Assembly (NCBI GenBank): GCA_022494885.1
Contig: JAGVSM010000824.1
Span: forward strand, 62,001 to 126,000
Direction: 5' to 3'
Source of the DNA: Micrasema longulum
Lineage: Eukaryota; Arthropoda; Insecta; Trichoptera; Brachycentridae
DNA: 64,000 nucleotides
Under the pieces are notes generated by a model that worked only from the letters and a program-made list of their open reading frames with translations, ran no database searches and was not told the origin of the DNA. A program made the position numbers and the translations under genes. Every line of letters begins with the position of its first letter. The first letter of the stretch is position 1. This document shows positions 56,535 through 64,000 of the stretch, piece by piece.

Positions 56535-57045
56535 ATTTTAGAGAGGGAAAACATTTTTGAAAAGGAAATACGGAAGTCAATGCATTTACAGGGCTTATGA
56601 CCTTTCATTGGCTGGTTTAAGTAGCCACTTTACACATTGTGTAACATTCACCATTTTGCCCATGTTTAAAAATCCACATTTTCTCGATTCTCCCATCTGT
56701 TGACATTTGTGAAGCAAAAGAACTGAAACCTTTATTATGAGGGTGAGATTCATCCGGCAAAACCAATTCACCTACTTAGCAACGCCTGAAAACAATTTTC
56801 CTATTCTAATACTTCTTTTACCAGTGAGTTGAAGCAACAATGTATTGAGTATGCCCAAATGTTTGCAAACAGACTGGATTTCTTCCTTAGAAAGTTATTG
56901 AGATCTAATTTTTATTTAAATCTAATTAATAGAGAGGGAAAACATTTTTGAGAAGGGAATATGGAAGTCTAGGCATTTACAGGGTTTATGACCTGCCGTT
57001 GGATTGTTAAGTGGCCATTTTATGCACTTTATAACATTCACCATT
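56535..57045 (+). repeat. Foldback family, one full and one partial direct copy
   Basis: 56535-56800 is a full forward copy (AGAGAGGGAAAACATTTTTG, GGGCTTATGACCTTTCATTG, ACATTGTGTAACATTCACC, GAACTGAAACCTTTATTATG, TTAGCAACGCCTGAAAAC). After the tip (TGAGTATGCCCAAATGTTTG, AACAGACTGGATTTCTTCC), a second forward copy starts at 56935 and stops at CATTCACCATTCTG. Confidence 0.75.
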
Positions 57046-57329
57046 CTGTTTTAATTTAATAAATACGTTATGTACATATTTTTAAAAGCTTTTGCCAAAA
57101 ATACCAATTAGTGTATAAAAATGTTGACTTAAGTTTAATATGTTAAACATTGTTTCAGTTACTTTTTTTTCTTTCTTGTCAACGTAAATTATTTTTATTA
57201 TTATTATGTTATCTTACGTCCTGATGAAGAATTCTTTGTCCTTAAATCATCATTCAGCATTAAAAAAACCTTGGCGCAAACGTTTTGGTGGCAAACTTGT
57301 TATCTTTATGTAGATAATCCTTCTGTAGG
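57046..57329. other. Unassigned stretch
   Basis: GTCCTGATGAAGAATTC at 57218-57234 resembles the 5' core strand of a hammerhead, but no GAAAC partner is present. Confidence 0.4.
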
Positions 57330-57445
57330 TATAATGTCACTAAACTCCTCCAAAACAGCTTAACCGATTTACGTGCAGTTTTCAGCGAAATGTAGGTTTT
57401 TGCGCTGTGCGTGTTTGTAGATATATTAATATAAATTTTCAATCT
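57330..57445 (+). repeat. Possible transposon-end fragment
   Basis: ACTCCTCCAAAACAGCTTAA, CCGATTTACGTGCAG and GTTTTTGCGCTGTGCGTG recall a widespread arthropod motif of the form AAACGGCTGAACCGATTT followed by GTGTGTG, found in several transposon families. The resemblance is from general knowledge and cannot be confirmed here. Confidence 0.25.
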
Positions 57446-58590
57446 AACCTGTTAAAAAAGTTAGGAGCATAACTTCTTTTTTCGTCGACCTACCAGAGTT
57501 GCATTCTACGAGAACGTATTTACAAAAAAAATGGATGTGTGTTGTTTTAAAAAAAGGTTTATTTTTTAATGTTTACAAACAACATTTGATTTTTATGGAT
57601 CCCAATCAGATTATTTAAATTCTCTGTAATTTATCCCCATTTATTTCTTTTAACTGGATTTTTGGTAATACTTAAATTATATTAACTGAAATTCAATACA
57701 TTTTTGAAAATCGCAATTCTAAATAAAGTGCACTCCTGTTGTTATAATAGCAGAATTTGAAATTTGTAAAAACAGGTTTGAATTTGAAAAATGATTATTT
57801 TATGTTTTGGAACTCAACCATATAAAAGTTTGTAGGTACCTTCTTAAATTCAATATTTGAATATTAATAATTTTTAATTTTGGAATTCAATCATAAACGT
57901 GTCTACATATTAATAAAAAGACTTTTTCCAAACTAATAAAAGGCAAGCCAACGTTTGGACAGAAAACCTTTGTTATTTAACTTTAAGGTTATTATTATAA
58001 ATTATTTGACATGTATTCGTGTCTATGTAAGAGTTACTTGTTATCTGTATTGTTCCAAAAAAGTTTCTTTTGTTTATTGATATAATATGTTTATTTAGTT
58101 CGGTCAAAAACATCGATCAGCATTTGTTTTTAATGCTTTGTGCATGTCCTTCAAAGTCAAAGTACATTAATGAAGTATACGGAAGAAATCTCAAATGGTC
58201 GCACACGATTTTCCATTGAAAGCTGAGGCATAACATTATAGTTAAAATTCCGGCAAACTAACGTACGATCTCAATATTTAAAAGCTTAATAAATCATATT
58301 CACTTATTTTTGTGACTCTTCAAGATAAAGTTGGTTAATATTATATCAATTTTGATTACGTCCGCAGCCGCTCTTAATACGAATTCGGAGCTAAAGTGGA
58401 ACCACTCTCTTAAGTCAGAGATATGCTTTCTCTTACACAGCATTTTTCTTCAATTATTTATTATAATATAATTCGCATAAAACGTTCACAGCTTTCTTTT
58501 CTCGATTGTATTTTCTGAAGCTTTTTTTCCCCATACGTCTAAATTACATTTCAAACTTTTTTTATTAATTATATTTTAAGCATTCTTCTA
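57446..58590. other. Unassigned A/T-rich stretch
   Basis: No gene or repeat recognised. Confidence 0.5.
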
Positions 58591-58665
58591 CAGCAGGCCT
58601 GGTCAACTTAAATTGCACCCCGGGTCGCATTGATGACTTAAAACTTTCCCAAGGGCCACTCATAT
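58591..58665 (+). mobile_element. Possible hAT terminal fragment
   Basis: CAGCAGGCCTGGTCAAC, GCACCCCGGGTCGCATTGAT and CCCAAGGGCCACTCAT have the style of hAT ends that begin CAGGGGT.GGCAAC and continue with CGGGCCGCAT. No opposite end or transposase is present. Confidence 0.35.
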
Positions 58666-58974
58666 AGATATTATACAAAAATAATAACATGTTTTTATTA
58701 CACCGAAAATCATACTTATTAATTTTTTTGCAAGTATTTAAAAAAAATAATGAATGCAGAGGTAATCTAAAAGTACAATCAAGGCAATTTTGAAAAAAAA
58801 AACAATAATAAAACCGAAAAGAAAACACATTAAACCAACAGAAAAATGTATTTCTGTAGTCATAAACATTTCCAAAAATTTTAACAATCAAACTTATTTA
58901 TTTAAAATTAATATGTGAGCGATTAATTATTTCCCATCTTTTTTAATTTTCAAACAATTTTCTAAAATTTCTTA
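58666..58974. other. Unassigned A/T-rich stretch
   Basis: No gene recognised. The 108-codon minus ORF covering 58565-58891 runs through the hAT-like end and T-rich DNA. Confidence 0.45.
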
Positions 58975-59075
58975 TCATTTTCTGCGCTAGAAAATAGGAA
59001 TCTAGTTTTGGTAGAGCGGAACTCGAAAGTTTGACTTCCGATCAATCAGTCGGCGACACTTACTAAAAACAACCG
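58975..59075 (-). repeat. SINE family C fragment
   Basis: CTAGAAAATAGGAATCTAGT, TTTGGTAGAGCGGAACTCG and CAGTCGGCGACACTTACT are the central and tRNA-like parts in the usual order. The distal body is lost. Confidence 0.6.
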
Positions 59076-60084
59076 TACCTGGTTTTTGAAAAACAGTATT
59101 CTGATATATTTCATCAACTTAATTAGATGATTATTATTCTGAAATGAAAATAAACACATGTTGTTTTTTTAAACAAAAATATATTCTTATTGTTTATTGA
59201 ATTTTGCATGATAAAAATAACAGCCGAGTAGAAATATTACCCTAGAAACATGTTTAACTTAACAAAAAAAAAAAACATATTTTTAGAAACAAAAAAAATT
59301 TGGAAAAATAGTTTTGTTACGATGTTACAGAAACGAAATCATTATTCTTTTTTCCAAAAATTATCTATCTTTGCTGGAATAAACTATCGAAATTGAACAT
59401 TTTGCGGAGTGAAATCCAGACATATCTACAAAAAAAAATGAAAATGAGTACATGGAAAATTGTTGGCAAAGCTTTACCGTACTGTTGACTGTAAACTGTA
59501 AAAAATATATGTTCGTTAGTTAATAAAAGAGGGGATAAACACACTCAGGTTTGTAAAAAAATCAAAAGTTTTTTTTGACACGCAACAGTTCAAAGTTCCT
59601 TTTTTACTTTTCATATAAATGACAAGCGAGACATATAAGAGAAATTACTTAACCGCGGGCAATTCTTTGATGTGTCTGCTAATAGCAATAAATTATTGAA
59701 AGTTCGTTGATCATTGCAAATACTCATTTCCTACCAATCATACACTTATATTGGATGTAATCGTCTCAATCATATCAATTTTGTTACATAATACTCAAAC
59801 ATAATTGCTCAAACATATTTTTTCACTTCCTACGACTTCAAATGCTTTGGATGAACAGACTTTATAAAAAAAAACTTATGTTGGAAATAAAGTTGTACAT
59901 TTTTTATTATTTGGAAGTCGATTGACTGACGCACGTCGTTGATTAAAATACTATACTAAAGACAAAATGATTAATTGCAAAAATTCCTTTTTATCTCGGG
60001 TGAAAGCGAAACTCCGAAACTATCGTTGGCCATAATATGAGATTAGTTAAGAAAATATTTGGGTTTCCGGTTTTATATTTTTTT
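59076..60084. other. Unassigned A/T-rich stretch
   Basis: No gene or repeat recognised. Confidence 0.5.
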
Positions 60085-60425
60085 CCGTGTCCAGGTGGAT
60101 TAAAAATACCATAAACTCATTTGTTTTAAGTAGGACCAGAACCCTGAAATAGCATTTACGACTCAATGGCTACTCTTAGGTAATATTATGATTCTTAAAA
60201 GAGAATCGACTATAGATAACCTGGTTTCATTTCTTGCAGGGTAGACGTAAAACATATATTTTAAAGGCGTTTCATTGTTATATTTCACTGTCCTTAGACT
60301 GGCACCTAAAACGTTATACTTCCCACCTGAAACTGAAGTAACAAATGATCTAAATACCCTGCATTATTGACGCACCAATAAAGTCCCGTTGGCTACTGGG
60401 TGTAGAAAAAGTAAATCTGATGCCG
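60085..60425 (+). repeat. SINE family B, near full length, decayed
   Basis: CCGTGTCCAGGTGGATTAAA, GGACCAGAACCCTGAAATAG, GACTCAATGGCTACTCTTAG; most of the A box is lost; GTTTCATTTCTTGCAGGGTA; CTTAGACTGGCACCTAAAAC; GACGCACCAATAAAGTCCC; GATGCCGATAATAATA tail. Confidence 0.7.
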
Positions 60426-60530
60426 ATAATAATATTGTTCTATTTTATTTTGTGCACACAATCTAGAAATAAATGCTCAAAAATTAAATTTGATAATTTA
60501 GTAGTACTGCATAAATAAGTCGATCATCAT

Positions 60531-60745
60531 TATCGTGTGTAATATTCATCATTTTGCCTATGTAACACCCATATTTCTTCGATTCGTCAATTTGTTCATT
60601 TTTATGAGTAATTTGTTAAAGAGCTAAAATCTTTATTGATGTACGTAAGTTTTATCTGACTAAACTATTTCACTTACCAGACAGTGCCAACGCCTGAAAA
60701 AATATCAAACTTTTATACTTCTTCGTGGATTAGTTGAGGGTATTA
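60531..60745 (+). repeat. Foldback family, middle fragment
   Basis: GTGTGTAATATTCATCATTT, TTCTTCGATTCGTCAATTTG, AAAGAGCTAAAATCTTTATT and AGTGCCAACGCCTGAAAA follow the forward order. Both ends are missing. Confidence 0.65.
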
Positions 60746-61689
60746 CTTGCAAACCCAGCAAAACCTTAAAAAAATGAGACGTGAATTGAAATTTGTTCAA
60801 AATATAATAGTTTATAATACGTGTATTATTACATTAAAATTTCTCAAAATGGCTTTATTTGTAAGGATCTGAATTTAAAATTATTGGGTTTTTTACGAAC
60901 ACTGGAACCTGTACTTAAGTATTGCAAAGTAAGTAATTTTCAAAATTAAATTTATTATTTCACTACTGTTTCTTGACAAAATCATGAATATTCCATTACT
61001 AGTTACATAAAAAAAATGTCAATATAAAAAAAGGTTATTATAGTATAGTTAAGAATCTTTTTTCAATAAAATACACAATATTACAATTTTAATACATAAT
61101 AAAAAGAAAACAAAGTATTATTCATATTTTGTCCCGATAAACTATTAAATAAAAGTTTGTTATCGGGTACTCAGAAATTGGTTTTAATAAAAAATCTAAT
61201 TAAAGGGTACAGGCATAATATTGTTCACATTAAAAATAATTGACATATGTTATTTTATTCTTGATGCTTTGAAAAATAAAGCATATTATTAAGAAGATAG
61301 AAACAAAAGGACTCAACAAAACTAGATAAAATGTTTTAAAATAAAAAAAATAAAGTAGGAAAATAGAGCAAAATAATGTTATGAAAATTAAAGAATAGCC
61401 ATTTACTTGAATAAAGTTTAAGCATGAGAAAAAATATGTACACATACAAATTAACTTGTGATCGAATTATACAATTATCCATTTTAAAACGTTCTTAAAT
61501 GCAATTCGTTCTTAAAAACTAATTATTAATATCGTAATGAAACTTTCTTTTTCATACAATTTTTTCTCTGTTTTTGATGTGTTTTATTATTATCCTATCT
61601 TTCTCTAAAATTAATGTATCAAATATTTTTGTGTACCAGAAATTATATTATTATCTTATATATACTTACTGTAAACTATTTTTTTTTTA
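60746..61689. other. Unassigned A/T-rich stretch
   Basis: No gene or repeat recognised. Confidence 0.5.
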
Positions 61690-62015
61690 TTTGTTTTTAA
61701 CATTAATTTCTTAATACCATTTTTTTTTACGTATATATATATTTTTAAATTCTTTACAAGTTTTTTTACAATTTGCTTTTTAATTCAATCACTTTTCTTA
61801 AATCCATTTTTTTTTTTATTTACCATGTAAAGTTTCACTTTTTATTTTGCATAGTAGTATGCTTTTTATTGTTTCTACATGTATACAAAAAAGCGTTGTT
61901 TATTTTTTAAATTATTACTTACTATGTTTGTACTTACCCGTATATTTTTTGTAAATGCCCCTTGGGCGTATTGTAAAATTAAATAAAATTAAAAAATAAA
62001 TAAAATTTTAAAAAA
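61690..62015 (+). repeat. Possible LINE 3' UTR with A-rich tail
   Basis: T-rich sequence ends in TTTGTAAATGCCCCTTGGGC, GTATTGTAAAATTAAATAAA and AAATAAATAAAATTTTAAAA. A short GC hairpin just before an A/T simple tail is common at LINE 3' ends. No coding sequence precedes it. Confidence 0.3.
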
Positions 62016-62470
62016 TAGTGGGTGCTCATAAATGTAAACGAGACAAGATAAAAATTAAAAACAAACTAAATCGAAAATTTCAATTCATATCTACAAAAAA
62101 AATTGCAAATACCTATTAAAATTAAGGTCTAAAATACGTTAAGGATAGGATAAGGATAAAAAAGAAAAAAAGAAAAAAATGACAGCTATTATAAAATGAA
62201 AATTTGGCCGGATACTGTGAGTATTTGTTTATAATATTTTATGTTCGCTAATATGCAAGACGGTTATACAATAAGCGGTATAGAATAAGTTCAAATCAAT
62301 TCAATAAAAAAAGAGATCAAATTCATTGCGAGAAAGTGATGCCATTCAATTGATAAGAAACAGTGAGATTTAAAAAAAAAAACTATTTATGATTTTATAA
62401 ACCTAGATCCGAAAGAACGGAAATATGTCTCGCATGAAATATAAATGCATTTCTCGTATTTTTTTATAAA
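62016..62470. other. Unassigned A/T-rich stretch
   Basis: No gene or repeat recognised. Confidence 0.5.
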
Positions 62471-62672
62471 CTTTCATTGGCTGGTTCAAGTGGCCACTTA
62501 ACACACTGTGTAACAGTCCTTATTTCGCTTATGTTTGAACATACGTACTCCTTCAATTAAAATAATTGTACGACAAACAGTTTTTTTACACGATGTGTAA
62601 AGGAGCCAGTTAAACAAATCATTCATAGGACCTGTAAATACCTTGACTTTCACATTCCCTTTTCTTAATTGC
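62471..62672. repeat. Foldback family, small palindromic copy
   Basis: Forward core (CTTTCATTGGCTGGTTCAAG, CACACTGTGTAACAGTCC, TTATGTTTGAACATACG) is followed by a reversed core (ACGATGTGTAAAGGAGCCAG, TCATTCATAGGACCTGTAAA, CTTGACTTTCACATTCCC). Confidence 0.65.
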
Positions 62673-64000
62673 TTGCTGGGCGCGGTGCTGTAACATCGTG
62701 TTAATCTTTAAGTTAAGGCATTTAAAAAAAACAGATATACACGGTTTCATAATTCTTTTTCCATATTTTATAAAAATTTTAATATAATTGAGGCCCGTTA
62801 TACCTAAATAAATAAAAAATCGTATCATATAACCAATCGCCATTTAACTAGTGTACACTCCCGCTCACTGCTAACAACCGACGGATTGAACGAATGAATA
62901 AACTGTCTAGAGAATAGTATCATTGTCTTCCTTGGCATAAGTTCTATTTTCGTGCTGTTTCTTATACAGGATTTTCTGTTGTATTGGCATAACTTTCATT
63001 CATATCATAGTATGTTACATAGCAAGAATATTATTTGTATAAAAATTCTGCATAATTAAACACATTGTTATTTTACAAATCCGGTGTAAAAATATCCCTT
63101 TGAAATTTGAAAAAAATACAACTTTATCATTTCAAAAAATAAGAGACATTTTTTAGGTTTTTTATTCTATAAAGACTCGCGTTACATCACAGCCACACTA
63201 GAGTTAACAATGCTGATAAAATAAGCCTAGTTGTTTTTAATTTGTAACTTATATTTTCGTAAAACGTTTAATGACATGTATTTGTTTAATTTTTAACAAA
63301 ACAAGCATGTTAGCATTTATTTTTGTAAAGTGTTGTTTCTGTTATATTTTTTCTATTCTCTATTATTTTAATTTAGATGTTTGCAATTTACACTTCGTTT
63401 AGTTAAGTAGCGAGACTTGCCAATTTTACTGCACATGTCTAACAAGTAACAAGAACTGTCCAAACATTATTTTACGCGAGTTAAGTTGTAACTTTCATTC
63501 TATACAGAGCATATATGTAGACAAGATGTAGTGTGATGTGAAGTGCGCCAGCAGCTAGTTTTTTTTTATGTAATATTAAATTTACCAAATGCAATATATT
63601 AATACTCGTAGTTACTCATGATTGTAAACTTAATTACTCAAAATAAGAACAAAATTATTATTTACAACGTTTTGAGATAAAATTTTCTCAAAATCAAAGG
63701 ATCTACTTTAAAATTCACAATGATTCTTCATTAATAAAAATTGTATACAAATAATAATACATCTATCATCTACAAGGTCCGGGAAGTTTTTAGAAAATAC
63801 GTTTTTTTTCTTAATAACTTGAATATTTGAATAATTTTATTTGAGTATTAAGATTTAGAAATAATTAGAGAGTTTTGAATCGTCCGAGACCTTTCTGCAT
63901 GTATCTGAAGCATGCAAATAATACCATTATGATTAACGAATTTTATAACTTTTTTTCACATTTGTGGCTTCTATGTGGTCGACTCAAAATTGGCCAATCA
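62673..64000. other. Unassigned A/T-rich stretch
   Basis: A small GC-richer patch at 62830-62950 and AAGTGCGCCAGCAGCTAG near 63541 have no recognised content. The 74-codon minus ORF at 62619-62843 starts in this stretch and reads through the foldback copy. Confidence 0.45.

Noticed and set aside
57218..57300. Hammerhead at GTCCTGATGAAGAATTC
   Set aside because: The 5' core strand looks right, but no GAAAC strand or palindromic stem III follows.
58565..58891. 108-codon minus-strand ORF
   Set aside because: Phe/Cys-rich translation of T-rich DNA crossing a hAT-like end; no motif.
1..64000. CRISPR arrays, operons or prokaryotic genes
   Set aside because: No regularly spaced repeats, no ribosome-binding sites and no long ORFs; the repeats and splice-like signals are those of an animal genome.

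Overview
The window reads as intergenic or intronic DNA from an animal genome, most likely an arthropod (probably an insect). This is inferred from very high A+T, Jockey-like non-LTR retrotransposon relics, tRNA-derived SINEs with RNA polymerase III boxes, a mariner-type transposase relic, hammerhead ribozymes of the kind carried by Penelope-like elements, and GU-AG splice-like signals. Nothing bacterial, and no intact long protein gene, is visible. The longest convincing reading frame is the C-terminal 217 codons of a truncated LINE.

Most recognisable sequence is repeats. Three tRNA-like SINE families are called A, B and C here. A has a tRNA-Val-like head and lies at 9406, 25931, 27835, 29725, 42210 and 51782. 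B is about 350-400 bp with an internal tRNA-like box; it has about 14 copies or fragments and one is cut by the left edge. C is about 160 bp, at 30118, 30437, 40058, 40785, 43928, 50925 and 58975. A foldback (inverted-repeat) family recurs about twelve times and builds palindromes with arms of 35-135 bp (6841, 33973, 34785). A further repeat, E, occurs twice (12746, 28775), and one copy holds two TGACGTCA sites. Degraded LINE reverse transcriptases lie at 9790-11430 (-), 17250-18165 (+) and 19990-20880 (-), and an open C-terminal piece at 47812-48462 (+).

The most interesting layer is a set of small hammerhead-ribozyme motifs. The best (33049-33095, minus strand) keeps the CUGACGA and GAAAC core, a 5-bp stem II, a 5-bp stem I and a tiny palindromic stem III (ACCGGU). 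Related copies sit at both ends of three short inverted-repeat elements (13831-14400, 20935-21300, 51985-52590), always pointing outward. Hammerhead-like motifs of other families occur at 17132-17178 (palindrome AGCGCU) and in one arm of the 588-bp element at 46035-46622 (palindrome ACGCGU).

Host-gene signals are sparse. A GC- and CpG-richer island at 38990-39505 ends in a consensus splice donor and looks like a plus-strand promoter and first exon. A minus-strand TATA box plus short ORF (53465-53880) may be a second one. Possible isolated exons are at 3821-3975 (+) and 24747-24789 (+). The window could therefore hold long introns of one or two host genes, but no product can be named.
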